Notes under the pieces: generated by a model
The model's database searches: none
Told to the model about the DNA's origin: nothing
What the model saw: only the letters and a program-made list of their open reading frames with translations
Translations under genes and position numbers: made by a program
Shown here: positions 23,111-36,034 of the stretch, in pieces
How the letters are laid out: each line of letters begins with the position of its first letter
How positions within the stretch are numbered: position 1 is the first letter of the stretch
Source of the DNA: Plantago ovata
Taxonomy: Eukaryota; Streptophyta; Magnoliopsida; Lamiales; Plantaginaceae
Assembly: GCA_028274465.1 (NCBI GenBank)
Contig: CM051455.1
Location: 122,981,462-123,045,461 of the forward strand
Reading direction: 5' to 3'
DNA length: 64,000 bases

Positions 23111-23547
23111 TAAATTTGTGAAATTTCAATTTTTACAAAAACACTTGATAAGTTCCGAGATATAATCGCTTCGGAACATAATCTAGAGAGTTCGTAACTT
23201 GGGGAATTTTAATTTGACAAGAACGTTTGATAAGGCCAAGAAATGTTCTACTCGGAATTATTTTTAGTAAACGAACTAATAATTTGTACAACTTTAAACT
23301 TTGTAAAACAAAGTTGTTGTCCGAATTAAATCACTACTACAACAAAATATTCCGACATGTAAACACTTGGTTATTTTTACTCAAGAATGACAAAAAGCAC
23401 GAATCATTTGACATTGTATGAGTGAAAGTACGAACAAAATACAGGCATTACCCGAGATACATGTGCCACCAGGGGCCGAATGAAAAACAAAATAAAAGAT
23501 TGTTTTCAAGAGTATTGAGTACAATATTGCACGGGCATACCCGGCCT
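23111..23547. other. Non-coding DNA downstream of the antisense gene
   Basis: AT-rich, holding decayed copies of the CTCGGAA/TTCCGAG dyad at about 23152 and 23240. Nothing else recognised. Confidence 0.45.
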
Positions 23548-26500
23548 TTATGATTCTTCAGTCGGAGCGGCCGCAGTAGAAGAGCTGGATCCCGGAGCAT
23601 CAACGGGAGTCTGTAGAGGGAAAAGGCGCGAATCAAGAGATTGAACGATAGCTGTGAACTCGCGCTGGTCACCGTTAGCCTTTATATTGACAAACTTCCG
23701 GCTCAACAAAGGCACAGGCACGCCCGACGACACGTCCCGGAAGGGTTAAGAAGTTACAGTTCCAAGCTTCATTCACCTTGAACGGAGCGAGAAGTCCGTT
23801 CCTCAAAACATCCGGAAACCAAGCCGGGTAAGAACCTGGCCTTACCGGGAAAGTTAGATCGTCCTTCGATACTATGGCTCCGAATTCATCCTCCTCGATC
23901 TCCTCATCAGCAATGTCTCGGTCCAAGTAGGCAGAAAAGTCACCCCTCTTGGTATCGTCAAGCTTGGCGGCCGAGAGGTTGTTAGGACTGAGAGTCAGGC
24001 CCTCTTTGACATACCCGAGACGTATCATTTGTCCGAGACATGCTCTAAAGCCTTCCTCACGGCCTTCTTCTTGCGCCTGCTGCTTTCCGAATAAGTAGGA
24101 GACCGAGTTGTAGAAGTCCTCGGCCGCCTCCACGCGGGCAAATCTCAACTTCTCTACAAGCTTCTCCCGGAAGCGATGAAGGGTAGCCCCGATGCCAAGG
24201 AACGACTCTTTGAATGACCGGTGCTTCGCAGCCTCCATGCTCACTTTTTTGGCAAGTTCCGAATTTTTGCTCCGAAGCATGCGCACCTCGGCCTCCAGAG
24301 ATTCAACTTTTGAGGCCGCCATCTCAGCCTTTTTTTCCAGCTCCTTAGTCCTGGACTCGGACTCAAGCCTTTTGTCTGCGAGATCGTTAATCGCTCGCAC
24401 AAAGCAGTTTAGCTACATCCGAGAAAGAGAAAGTTAGCAAAAAATGGTAAAAAACATGAAATTTATGAGAAAGTTGTAATTACCTGTCGGCTGATCTGTC
24501 CGAGAGCGTGAGCACGATCGTACTCGTCCATAGACATGAGACGCGAGACCTCAGCATCTCGGCCTTCTTTAGTCGCAAGATCGACGAACTCGACCTCTTC
24601 CACCCGAGCCTTCTTTCTTTGAGGACTGCCGACGTCGGCATCAGCCTGGTCCGTGGCGACCCTTTTCCCTTTCAGATCAGCTCGTTTTTTGCCCTGTTAG
24701 GCAGAGGCAGCCGGAGCTTGTTGCCCCTTAGCTTGGCCAACATTCGGCCTTGGAGTGGGGATTTCAGGCATAGAAGTCCCCTCTTTCTCGGACTCTTTCT
24801 CCAGCTCTTGATAGTCGGCCGCATTCTTTGGATTGGAGAGGCCGGGGAGGAAAGCAGGAGTTTGTACTTGCTGTTTCAGCAAGTTTTCTTCGACCATCTG
24901 CCTTTGCTTTTCCCTATTGGCCCGAGATGCAGCAGCAATACGACCCATGATGTATTTTTGCCAAAACTTTACAAGGAAAATGAAAAGTTATTCCGAAACA
25001 AAGATGCAGAGTCCGATACAAAGATGCAAAAAAAAAAAAAAAAAGAAAAATCAATCTTAGAAAACTTACAAAAATCGGTGCTTGAACCAGTCTTTACCGG
25101 ACCAGTTAAACCGGCGAGGTAAGGTAACGGCTGAAGAATTAAGCCGTGGTAGTAGTATCGGATGGGTTGTGCCTTGTTTTCCTTTTTGAACTCGGCTACC
25201 CAGTCATCTACTCGACCAAGTAGCGGCCTAGAGTCCGAGTACATACCACGGAAAAATTTCTTGGGAAAACCCCAATCTAATAGCGATGTCGCTTCCTCGT
25301 CCGACATATTCTCGGTTTTCACCTTCCTAACGAAGATGAATCTATTCCACCATTTACATCCGGCCGAGAAAGGAGCGTCGAGAATGAAAGCATAGCCGGC
25401 CCGAGCTTTAAAAAAGTAGAAGTCATCATTTCCGGGACTCATCGCGACTCGGAAGATTTGATTGAAATTTTGAAAATTTATCTCCACGCCTCGGATGTGG
25501 CAAAAGACACCAAAACACATTAAAGTGCCTAGTGCACTCGGGATTAACTGGTACGGGCTCAATCCGAGACTATTAAAGATGTCATTAAAGCCCTCATGGT
25601 AGGGTACTCGCCACCCACGTTCGAGAGACATCAAGTGCACGGACATACACCCGATAAGAGGATTATAAAAAGCATATTTCGGGTCAGGGGCGATAATTTC
25701 CAGAGAATCCGGGATGGAATACTCGTATCGGATTCGATCCAACTCCGATTCATGGACTGTCGAGGCACAAGTAGGAGTGGTTCCTAGTTCGTTTAATTCC
25801 CCACTCGTATAGGAAGGGCTACTGCAGAAGCGGCCCGAGGAAACTTATTCCGTCGCGCTTCAGTGCCTTTCAACTCGCCGCGCTTTGTCCTCTTGATAAC
25901 TCGGCCCTTGGCATCCAGCTCAACGCCAACAGGCGGAAAATTCTCCGTCAGACCTTCATCATCATCCTCTTCATCATCATCATCTTCCTCACTGTCTTGA
26001 TGGGGGGGAATAAGATCCGGGCCAATGAGGTCTCGAGGGACAGTTCCGGCCCCCCTAGTTGATGGCCCGACACCCGATGTACTCGGAGCCCACTTAGATC
26101 GGCTTACCAGGGTCTCATCATCGTCCGAACTCTCTAAAACAGTCTGAGATCTGAAACCTTTTGGGAGAACACTGCTCACCGGTTTCACAGATCGGACCAC
26201 TGATGGGTCGGACAGACCCGGTATCTCCAAGGCTTTCGGAGAACCCTCCGAGTCGCTGGAGAGTTGGCGTAGAAACCCGCTCAGATGTCCGGTAGGCATG
26301 CCCTGCAACTCGCGCTGCCCCCATCATAATCTCATGAGGAATCCGTGTCGGGGGGGCGGGAACAAGGGAAGGAGACCTAACCGGAAGTTCTTGTCTCATA
26401 TTGATAATATCTCGACGATCTGGGCGATTGATACCCAGATCATCTTCCTCGGACGCATCCGTCAGATGCCCATCCGATTTGGCAAGCTCTCGCGTCGGAG

Positions 26501-26636
26501 CCGAGCTGGAGGGCTGGTTAGCAGATGGAGGCGCGACATAGCCTTCATCAAGGAAAGATAAGTCAACCATGTCGATATCCGACATGTCGACATTCTCTGA
26601 CCTAGTTGACTCGTGCGAGTTTCTTCTCTCGGACAT
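23548..26636 (-). pseudogene. Antisense gene of element C (gypsy-type transposon domain, coiled coil)
   Basis: Opposite to gag-pol, the frame starts at 26636 (MSERRNSHEST) with an acidic, Ser/Pro-rich N-terminus. Then comes a domain near 25760-25100 (YEYSIPDSLEIIAPDP, GWRVPYHEGF, LSPYQLIPSALGTL) that matches the plant 'putative gypsy type transposon' family (Pfam Transposase_28). A basic/Gln segment follows (MGRIAAASRANREKQRQ), and a coiled coil at 24400-24200. Frameshifts lie near 26120-26300, 25790 and 23720; a stop lies at about 24696. An intron with matching phase lies at 24483-24413 (CAG/GTAATT to GTAG/CTA), and a second GT-AG pair at 25069-24967 is one base out of phase. Function unknown; such antisense genes occur in Tat/Retand elements. 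Confidence 0.75.
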
Positions 26637-26971
26637 CCTAAGAGGGAAGGAAGATACAAAAAATAAAATCAGACAACTGGGTGGTTTCGTCCGAGAGGTT
26701 AATTTAGTATTTTTTTTTGTTTAAGTCCTCAAAGCGTTAAAGAGCACGTTGTGAGGAAGGGGAAAGAAGAAAAGGGGAAGACAAAATTCGAGTAAAAGCA
26801 AAGTAAAAGCAGCAGAATTCGAGTATAAACTTAGTTGGAAAAGATTGAAAGTTTGGATTGGGAACGCAGAACTCGGAGGAATATCGGACGCAGTAGTCGG
26901 ATCGAGAGCAAATTTCTAGTGAGAGAAATTTTGCAGTTTGTGAAAAGTGTAGAAATGAGCTTTTCAACCCC

Positions 26972-26979
26972 TATTTATA
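26972..26979 (-). promoter_or_regulatory. TATA box for the antisense gene of C
   Basis: On the - strand TATAAATA in the context TTCTATAAATAGGGG, about 340 bp before the ATG at 26636. About 30 bp further upstream is the palindrome TGACGTCA (27010-27017), a bZIP-type site. Element B begins 13 bp beyond it. Confidence 0.6.
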
Positions 26980-27009
26980 GAAGGGCAACTCCGGAATACG
27001 AACCGTCGC

Positions 27010-27017
27010 TGACGTCA
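27010..27017. promoter_or_regulatory. TGACGTCA palindrome (bZIP-type site)
   Basis: A perfect ACGT-core palindrome about 30 bp upstream of the antisense TATA box. In plants this core is bound by TGA/bZIP factors. Its role here is inferred from position only. Confidence 0.45.
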
Positions 27018-27029
27018 GCACTCGCCTTG

Positions 27030-28672
27030 TGTTGGTCCCTTTAAACAACAAGAAAAGACTAGAGGGGGGGGGTAAATAGTCTTTTCAAACTTTCATCGTT
27101 TAAAAACTTTCTCAGCAAGTACTTATTACTTTTCAGTAATGAGGTTGTTGATACTTAACTTTCTCAGCAAGCGTAAGTTACTTTACAGTAGCTTGGTTTG
27201 CTGATACTTGAAATCAGAGAGCGGAAGTCTTTGAAACAATAAGTGCTCTTTCAGCAAGTAAAGAGTTTTCAGCAAGTGAAGTGAGTGACTGTGTACAAAC
27301 AGATATAATTTGCTGAAAGCTAAATGCAGTAAGTAAATCACACAAACGCTTTTATAGTGGTATCTGAGAGTAGCGTAATCTCTCAACTAATCCACTTTGT
27401 CCTTTCTAGGACTGAATCCACTAAGATATGATTGAGGTTCCTTACAATCTCCTATCTAAAGCGATTCAACAGAAACCAAAGCACACTTGCTTTGTCTCCA
27501 ACCTAAACTAGAGAACTCAACCTTGTTCTCCACCAAACTTGGTACTTTTAATCAGCAAAACTATGCTCGATTAAGTTCCCCCTGAATATCACGCCTGAAA
27601 GGGTGTATTTTCAGTTAGAGAGTTTTGGGGTGAGATGACTTAATTAGAACTTATTCAGTTACAACAAGTAATCTAAGAAACACAACTTGGAATACTTTGC
27701 AGTAAACAAGTTTGATTGTTTCTGGTGTCAAGACTTGTTCTTGTTCGAAAGAAAGAACACTAAACTAATTTCTTAGCCGAGTTTGTTCTACTTCTTCACA
27801 AGTAGCTTTTTCAAGCTTTAAGTCTTGGAACGGATCAATGGCAATAAGAGTGATTGAAGGTTTGTGAGTTTTTAAGCACAAGTGAGAGTTTGATCACGTT
27901 GTTGACACACTTCAACTCTTTGCCGGATGACCTCTATTTATAGTGCAAGCAAGGAGCCGTTTGAATTTCAAATCCTAAGGCTTTTGTTCCTTAACATGTC
28001 ACTATCTTGCTTTTGTACTTTCAGCAACGACTTTGTTTGTCTTCTAGTCTTCATGTCCTTTGCGTGTAAGCTTTGCATTAAATGCACATTTGAATAGAAT
28101 TCAAACAGTAACATTGGAGCGCAAATTCTCGTACATTCAGCAAGAGGTCACATATGTTCATCAACAAGTGTTCAGTCTCAGTTTCAGCAAGCACAACCTA
28201 CTCTGTCTTTCATATTTTCACTTATGCAATGTTGTTGCTGAACATTCCACTTTCTGAGTAAACACGTGCCTTACCAGTCTTCAGCAATCTTCAAGGCTTC
28301 AAGTCTTCAAGTCTTCAAATCTTCAGATCTTCAAAAGTCTTCAAGATTCTGACCGATTTCTTATTTGCTTCAATAATTTGTTTGTAATAAACAAAATATA
28401 TCTTCAGCAAATGCTTCAATAGGTCATTTTCTTTTCAGAAAATAAGATTCATTAAAGATAAGCATCAATAAGATATTTTCTTTTCAGAAAATAAAATACA
28501 TCATACGCAAAAGAAATAACTTATCTAATACCTAACTAAGTCATCAGCAAACGTTCATCTTTTACAATGTCCTTAAAATTTTAAATTCCTATGGACCTTA
28601 AGAGTACTAGTTACTGGACTGTTCTTAATTTAGCATGGTTAATTGCTCATCAAAATTACAAGTTTCCTAACA
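27030..28672 (-). repeat. 3' LTR of element B
   Basis: + strand ends TGTTGGTCCC and TTTCCTAACA. The target base block CCTTG lies just outside at 27025-27029. A TATAAATA box on the - strand lies at 27943-27934. TTGCTGA/TCAGCAA words are scattered throughout, and CTTCAAGTCTTCAAATCTTCAGA-like short repeats occur near 28290-28345. Confidence 0.93.
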
Positions 28673-28684
28673 AATTTCCCCCCT
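28673..28684 (-). other. Polypurine tract of element B
   Basis: On the - strand AAAGGGGGGAAATT abuts the 3' LTR. G-rich tracts of this form are typical of Sireviruses. Confidence 0.8.
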
Positions 28685-28933
28685 TTTGATGTTAGCAATC
28701 CATGGCTAAATTAATTGTTACCCTTTTAGAGGTTTCTGATGTTGAATAAATCAGTTGATTAATGCAAGCATACTTGAAAAAATAAACAGTAAGCATAAGT
28801 AAGTTGCATAATCAAAAACCAATAAGAGTCAAAAAGAATTCATTGCTGAAAGTTATCAATCAGAAGTTTACAAGAAAGCATAGATAACAAGAAATCAGCA
28901 AACAAAAACTTTAACAAAAACTATTGCAGGGAC
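28685..28933 (-). other. Untranslated stretch between accessory gene and polypurine tract
   Basis: AT-rich, without an open frame. It separates the accessory stop codon (28934) from the tract before the 3' LTR. Confidence 0.5.
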
Positions 28934-31900
28934 TTAAGCTCTTTCAGAGGATTTTCTCAAAATCTCTCTTACACTCTTCTCAGCAAGTGCAGTGAATTCA
29001 ACACAATCCTTCTCGTAGTTTTCCAGAAGCCTACGGACTTGTAGTTGAAGAATTCTTGCATTTTTGCAGGCAGTATGATGATGCTTTTCAGCATTCATTT
29101 CCATGTAGTTAGTTACCCACAAATGCATGCCCCAATTGCTGGCATGGAGAAGTTGTATATCTGAAATGCTTCTCGGATGAATCTTTCTTAACCAGAGATG
29201 ATCTTCTTCTTGATCCTTAGCAGTGAGATAGAAGTACTCATAAGGAATCAATCCAAGTTTCTTCTTAGGTTTCTTTGTTACCGGGTCAGCGTAGTAAGCA
29301 ATGCCAGGTGGTTTGATCAGATTTGGTTCTTGCTTGTATGTCTTACCAATGGCAACTCTTCTTACATGGACCTCTAGATTCAACCATTTCCCAACAACAT
29401 TTCTTGGGAGGGATTCTTCCCTTTGATTTCTTTGGACCTTGAGTTCAATCCATTTGAACATTTGATTCAAAATGGTTGTAGGAAAGAACTCATTTACCAA
29501 CAAGTCTTCCAGCTTTAAAATCCAGCAACCATGAATGTTTCTGATTACATTCTGAGTGGTTTCCTCATTGCTGGTCTTAGTATATTCAATGCCGGAGCCA
29601 ATAGCAATGCTGGCCAGCCTTTTCTCTTCCTGTCTTTGCCTTCTTCTTCTTGATTTAGCATTGTCTTGATCTCTTGCTGAAGAGTCAGACGAAAAATGCC
29701 TTGAGTGGCCAGACGGAGTTATGGCTGTTAAGGGTCTAGCTCTTATGGCTTGAGCTATTGTTTGATTGTCATCATCTTCTTCATCATCTTCATTCAGATT
29801 GTGATGACTTTCCGTGTGACAGAAATCTTGAGTTTCAGCAGCGGTTTTTCTCTTTTTGGTACTTGCTGAATTTAACTCAGATTCTGCTTGTCTTTTAGAA
29901 CTTTGCTCTCTTTCAGCAAGAGGTTCTATTGGAAGTGGCGCATCAGTAGCAGGAGTAGGAGGGGTTTGATTGCTTTTTCTAGTGTTCTTCTTTTCCCCCT
30001 TAGACATGGATTGCAACATCGGAGTGATGTGCAGAGAATAAAACTCATTGCAATTTTCAGCAAGAGTGTTGAGACTGTTATACTTCATGATGATTGCTTG
30101 TTGGTCAGAGTTCATTGTTGCCAACTCTTTTGAATATTCATCATGTTCTCTTCATGTCTTTTCTCTGTTGCGGCCTTCTCATCCATAATATTCTGAGCTT
30201 TGACAAGAGCATTCTTTGCTAGCAAGAGAGCTTGACTGACATCTTCTTCATAGCTCTTGTGATAAAGACTTATGTCTCTCTGAGCTATTGTCAAAGTTGT
30301 AGTGCGTCTCAGCACTGTAGCCAATATTTTTCCAATGTCAAGTGGGCTCTCAGCAAGCAATGCCTCATCTTCAGCTTTGCAGGCATCATGGACTTGCTTT
30401 AGTGCTAGAATTCTGGGAGTAACTCCTCAACTCTTGGGAACGGCACTAAATGAGGTGTCAAGGAGTGAGCCTTAAGTTCAGTAGCAAACTGATCATCTTG
30501 TAAAAGCAGCTCGACTCTTAATGAATCTCCTTCATAAGTGAGGTAATTAGGAGGAGGAATCTGAACGACTTTTGGGTCTTGCTTTGATTGTTCATCGTCA
30601 TGTTCTGACAAGTCGTCATCATCCTCAGATTCATCAAGTTGAGCAACGTTTGAGCCTTTGTAAGTAGCTTCACTTCCTTTTTGTTGAGTGGTTGCTGATG
30701 GCAACGCTTCAGACTCAACGACTGGAGTTTCACCAGTAGATAGTTGTTTCAATTGAGTTTGTGGCTCAATTACTGGAGTTTCGCCAGTAGTTAGTTTTAA
30801 TTGAGTAGTTGCTGAGGGCAACGTTTGAGACTCAATAACTGGAGTTTCGCCAGTAGTAAGTGGAAGGGATGGAACTTCCTTTGATTTTGGTCTTGAAGAT
30901 TCACCAATTTCCAGATCCTGCGTATTCCTTGCATGGATCACGAGACTGTTTTGTAGAGCTCGTTGGTAATCTTCATCTTCTTCATCCTCATCTTCAAGGT
31001 TTTCTTCAGTAACCTTGGCATCAGAAACTGGACTCTTGCCATTTTTCAAGGCAGCCCTTTTTCTGGCGTATTCTTCTTCAGTATCAGCACCTTGTACAGG
31101 TTCTTGATTTTCAGCAGCAGCAGGAGGAGGTTGAGATTCTTGCTAAGATTGTTGTTGTTCAGCTTGCTGATTGTCAGATTGAGTATTCTCAGCAACTGTT
31201 AACTTCAATCCACCAGCGCCAGGACTTGGACCTTGATTGTCATCATTGTCATCTTTCTTGTCCTTAGAATCTTTCCCTTCATCATCATTGGGATCAGTGG
31301 GAATGTTCTCATCTTCTTCTTCTTCTTCATCATCTGTCAGAATGACTAGCTCAACATGCTTGTACAAAGCAACACTTGTCACTTCCTCTTCCTCAGTTAA
31401 TTTGTGGGGATCAGCCACCACAGGAACAAAAAGACCTTTGAGCATCACAGCTTGTTCAGCTGGAGAGGCACTCTTAAATTTGGCCTTCATATTCTCTCTG
31501 ATTTGAGCAATCAGATTTGAGCTCATTTGCTGAGAATATGTCATTTCTTCAGGAAGGATGGAGTGGACAAATGTTTCGAGCTTTAACAGTGAAGATCTCT
31601 TTTTCTCATTTGAGAGATGAAGGTGAAGATCTGAGAAGTCCATTCCTGTAATCTTTGCCAGTTGCTGACGGACTTAGCAACTCTTGACAAAGTTGTCCTC
31701 TTGAAGTTCAAGTAAAGTTCTTCAGAACTTACTTGCTGATCTTCAGTGATGAGTACCACTTCAGTGGTCTCCTTTTGAGCCTGAAAAAGAATTTTATTTA
31801 GATCAGGATTGGTTTGGAGAATTGTTTTAGAGTTTAAATCTGAAACATGATTTACCTGCTGAGAGTCAGCAAGCTCATGTAGTACAATTTCCATTCCATG

Positions 31901-34200
31901 AGGAGCTTGAGTAGCATCCTCCATTTGTTCATCCTGAAATAAATTAAATTAGACACAAGTACTAAGCTGTCAAACTTAGTTTTTATACCAAATTATTAAC
32001 TACCTGCTGAGCAGGGAGTGTTGGTTCTGGTGCAGAGGCTTCAGCAACCATCTGACTTGCATCTTGAGAAGTCTGTAGAGAAAGAATAATTTTAGCAAAA
32101 GAACAATTTTCAGAATTTGAAGTTTTACTGATGGTTGAATTAACTACCTGCTGAGGAAGGACAGGTTGTGGCTCAGTCCTTTCAGCATTAACAGTTTCTT
32201 CAGCTTCTGGGACTGTTTCTTCAGCAGACTTCTGATTTTGCTCTAACTGAGAAAGCTGTGCGGTTTCAGCAATCTCCCTTGTCTCTGAATTGACAAGTTG
32301 AGCAGAAGCATCTTGACCTTTAAGCTCACTGCTTGTCATGAAGAGATCAATTGACTTGTTGGATGATTCTTCAATCTCCAACTCCATTTGTTTGCTTAAA
32401 TCTTCCAGTACAAGCTGGACTTTGTCAATTGAAGTCTTGGGTGAACTTGGGCCAGTATTCTCAGCATCAAGAGATGCGTCTTTGAATAATGCTTCTTGAG
32501 TTTCAGCAACTTCAGGAACTGGAACCATTGCTATTTCAGCAACTGGTCCATCAGCAAGCTGGGTTTCAGCAACTTGATGAGTTGCTTGTTCAGCAACCAT
32601 CTTTTCAGCAGCATCAGCAAGTGCCGCTCTTTGCAGATCAGCAGCAATGTCGCTTGCTGGTTCCATAGTTGGATCATTAGAAATCTACAATGTAGATATC
32701 TGGGACTTGGGCAGGAATTTCATTTCCACTGCCTTGTGGTCTATTCTCAGTAGAGTTATCAACGTTAAGTTGATTGTTGAAGGCTTCCGCAAACACTTCA
32801 ACATTGCTGATATATGTTTCAGTAATTACTTCAGCAACATCTACTGGCAAATGCGTTTCAGCATTTGTCTGGGAATTGACTGAGGAGTCTTGGACATTAG
32901 GGACTGACTGAGAAGCCAGTGTCTTCTTTCTTTTGTTACTTGTCCGTTCCTCTTAGGTACGGGATTTGCTGATGACGCTGCAGTCTGAGTGTCATCATCA
33001 GCTTTCCTCTTTTTCTTTTTAGATTTCTCCAGTTTCCCAGAGTCATCTATTGTTGCTTTTCAGCAACAGGTGTTGTACACGTACCTTGTTGATTTTCTAC
33101 AGCAGTTTCATTTGTGTACCACCACACAGCAGTTTCATCTCTAAGTTGCTGAGTGGTAACATCTGCAGCTGTTGTATACCTTTCTTGCTGGCTTGTGCTG
33201 ACAACATTTGCAGTTGTTGTCTTCTTGGTTTTCTTTCCAGCAATCTTAGGTACATTCTGCTTGTAGAAAGATCTTCCCACATTGCACACAGATTCTTGAT
33301 TGGCAATGGGTTTCTTAGCTGAATCCTGAAATGTTCAAGGATATAGCATATCTTGATTCCATACATAACTGGAAAGGAAGGTGAGACCTTGTTGTCTTCT
33401 ACCTTTACCTTAAACTTAGTAACACAATCAACAAGCCTGTTGAAAATGTACTTAGCCCAGTTAAGTTCCGATTTATTTTCATAGATATGCATCAGCAATG
33501 GCCATCTTCTCAGGCCTACTTGGTCAATTCCTCCAACTTGGGAGTCAAAAACTTTTATCAGTAGCAGAGCTACTAGACCAAGTGAATGGCAGAGATGCTT
33601 TCTCTTAACGTGCTTTGTCCAAGTCACGGGAGCTATCTCGCCTTTCTTCATTTTTGCATTTCTGACGTCACTGTAGAAAGCTTCAATTTCTTCGTCAGAA
33701 GCAGTGACGTCATCTTCAGTTCCAGTGGTTGGAATCTGAAAAATCTCCGCTAAATCAGTCCATTTCAGGACGATTTGCGTGTTCTGAACATAGTAAGGAT
33801 CACTTTTTCAGTGACTCCATTACTGTCTGTAAGGGACTGGATTTCTGCATTGTTGTAGAATTCCATAGTATCAATCATGCTCACTTGCTTAGTGCGAGCA
33901 GAGATAAAGTTCATGAGGCCTTGCTGCTTGATGAACTCAAGCGCCTCTTCATTTTGGTCATCAAGTTCTTGTTCATAAAAGTACCTAATGTACTTTTCTT
34001 TTGCAAACCCTCCCCATTGCATCAACATCTCACACTTTGCAGTGTCAAGATATGACGGAGGCATAGGTTTTACAGTGATTCGGTCGTTTTTCAACACAAC
34101 TTTCGTGTGTCTGGGCAGAGTATAGTCACCGGAGTGCGTGTTTCAGCACTATCAACCTTTGACGATTTGAGGACTTAGATACTGTCTCTTGGAGCCATTT
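28934..34200 (-). pseudogene. Accessory (env-like) gene of B, left copy
   Basis: A very long gene starts with a basic N-terminus (ATG near 34200) and ends at 28934 (tail REILRKSSERA). The first 250 or so residues (VLKWTDLAEIF, WPLLMHIYENKSELNWAKY, PVMYGIKICYILEHFR) resemble the 'putative plant transposon protein' domain found in Sirevirus env-like genes. A low-complexity middle follows, rich in VAET/AEK and Glu/Asp, then a Lys/Arg-rich tail with KKRK. No signal peptide or membrane segment was seen, so a true envelope role is doubtful. Single-base shifts break it at several places. Three GT-AG segments of 75, 70 and 75 nt lie at 32147-32073, 32003-31934 and 31855-31781. Right copy: 36135-41253. 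Confidence 0.75.
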
Positions 34201-35156
34201 CTTATATAGAGCAAGAAAGATTGTACGAAAAGAGATAGTTTGCTTTTTGACCGGAGGTACAGTAGATTCAGGCTAGAAATTGCAGAGAAAGGAAATGTGA
34301 GTTAAAGAATTTTGTCATTTCTCTAACTCCTTCTTTATATAGTGTCTCTGGTGTGTGAGAAACTCAATCGATTTGAGTCTCAGCAAGGGTAAAACAGAGA
34401 AACACTGGATAGTGGAGCCTTTGCATTGAATGCGTAGTGGCCCACTAACTAAAACCGTCAGAGCACTCTCTCTCTTTGTTTTGTTAGCCGTTAGATTAAT
34501 AACTCCTTTTAATCAATGGCCACGATTGAATTTCATGTCATGATTATTGCGAGTTTATCTGTGCCAGCTTAACGTCACAAATTGATTTTACCGAGTAATA
34601 AGGGATAGATTGCTTGCTGAAATAGACAAGAATCTTTTCAGCGAGTTTGAATTAACAATCTAGATACTTGCTGAAAGTTCCCCCTTACTTAGATATCTCA
34701 TATTTTCTAAGTTTAAAAGATATTCTGATTTCCCGTATCAGTTTCTTTTGCACTTGAGACATCCTTTGGTAAAATCTGAGAGATGAGCTTTTGCTCTTTT
34801 TCTGAGTTCCCTCTCAGAAATTCCTTTGATACTTGAATACCTGTTTCAGTATCTTTTGATTGTCTGAAGTACCCGTCTCAGCAGCAATCCTTAAGTTCTT
34901 TCACTTACTGAGTGCCTGTCTCAGCAAGGTCAAGTTTCCTAACAATACCTGTTTTGAAGGAATTACTTGCTGAATGCCTGTTTCAGCAATCATGTTGTGA
35001 CTTATCATTTCTTAGAAGAAATCAGTGACTTGGTCTTTTGGACAGGAATACTTTGGCTTGCTGAATACCTGTTCATCATTCTGCCAATGTATCCTTTATT
35101 GAGGTAGTTCAATCAATCCAAGGTTATACCTTAGCATGCGAACCTATTATCCGGTA
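34201..35156 (-). other. Spacer between pol and accessory gene, left copy
   Basis: No gene. On the - strand it holds repeated TTGCTGAAA and 'GAAACAGGTATT' type words, for example near 34840-35080. It matches 41254-42159 with scattered small indels. Confidence 0.55.
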
Positions 35157-36034
35157 GGGGCTTGGTAAAGATGTCAGCAAGCTGATCTTCAGTACCTACT
35201 TTCACAACCTCAATATCACCTTTTTCCACATGATCTCTAATGAAATGATGTCTAATATCAATGTGCTTGGTCCTAGAGTGAAACTTAGGATTTTGCGTAA
35301 TTGCAATAGCACTTTATTATCACAAAAGATTGGTGTTTTCTTTGCAGAAATACCATAATCTCTTAATTGTTGCTGAATCCATAGGATTTGAGCTGTGCAA
35401 ACCAACCAGCTGCAATGTATTCAGATTCAGTAGATGAATTGGCGACACACGTTTGCTTCTTGCTGAACCATGATATTAATCTAGTACCCAAAAACTGACA
35501 AGTTCCAGAGGTACTTTTTCTATCAAGAGTTGATCCACCATGATCAGCATCAGAATAGCCAACAATTCAAGTCCAGAATCTTTAGGATACCATAATCCAA
35601 CATTGACTGTACCTTTAACAATTTTCATATTTTAATTGCCTTTTTGTAGTGTGATTCTCTTGGATCAGATTGGATCTTGCACACACACAAACAGCATACT
35701 GAATGTCAGGTCTACTTGCTGTTAAATACAACAAGGAACCAATGAGCTTCCTATACTTGTGTTCTTCAACACTTTGTCCTCTTAGTATAGGCCAATTTGG
35801 TACCAACACTCATAGGGATCTTTTCAGGTTTTCTCATCCTCTTTGATCCTAACTTTATGAGCATTCTTTCGCATACTTTTGCTTGATTTATGAATATTCC
35901 ATCTTTGTAGTGCTTGACTTGCAACCTAGGAAATAATTCAATTTCCCATCTTCATACTCATTTCAAACTTATTGTCATGAGTTTGCAAAATCAATCACAA
36001 AGTTGCTTGTTCCTTAGATCCAAAACTATGTCAT
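35157..36034 (-). pseudogene. Pol (RT-RNase H) end of B, left copy, cut by the gap
   Basis: It aligns with 42215-43103 and carries the same RNase H and RT pieces (SAKKTPIFCDN, GSLLYLTASRPDIQYAVCVCA). One-base deletions and insertions are dense here but absent from the right copy, for example at 35310, 35393, 35560 and 35620. They increase toward the N gap at 36035. This is the pattern of a contig end with poor consensus, not of natural decay. Confidence 0.8.

Noticed and set aside
27183-28257. Open frames inside the LTRs of B (also 48224-49301 and 9288-9491)
   Set aside because: Short, shared only because LTRs are repeated, and without protein features.
28934-34200. A true retroviral-type envelope protein
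   Set aside because: No signal peptide, membrane segment or furin-like site was seen; the name env-like follows the Sirevirus literature only.
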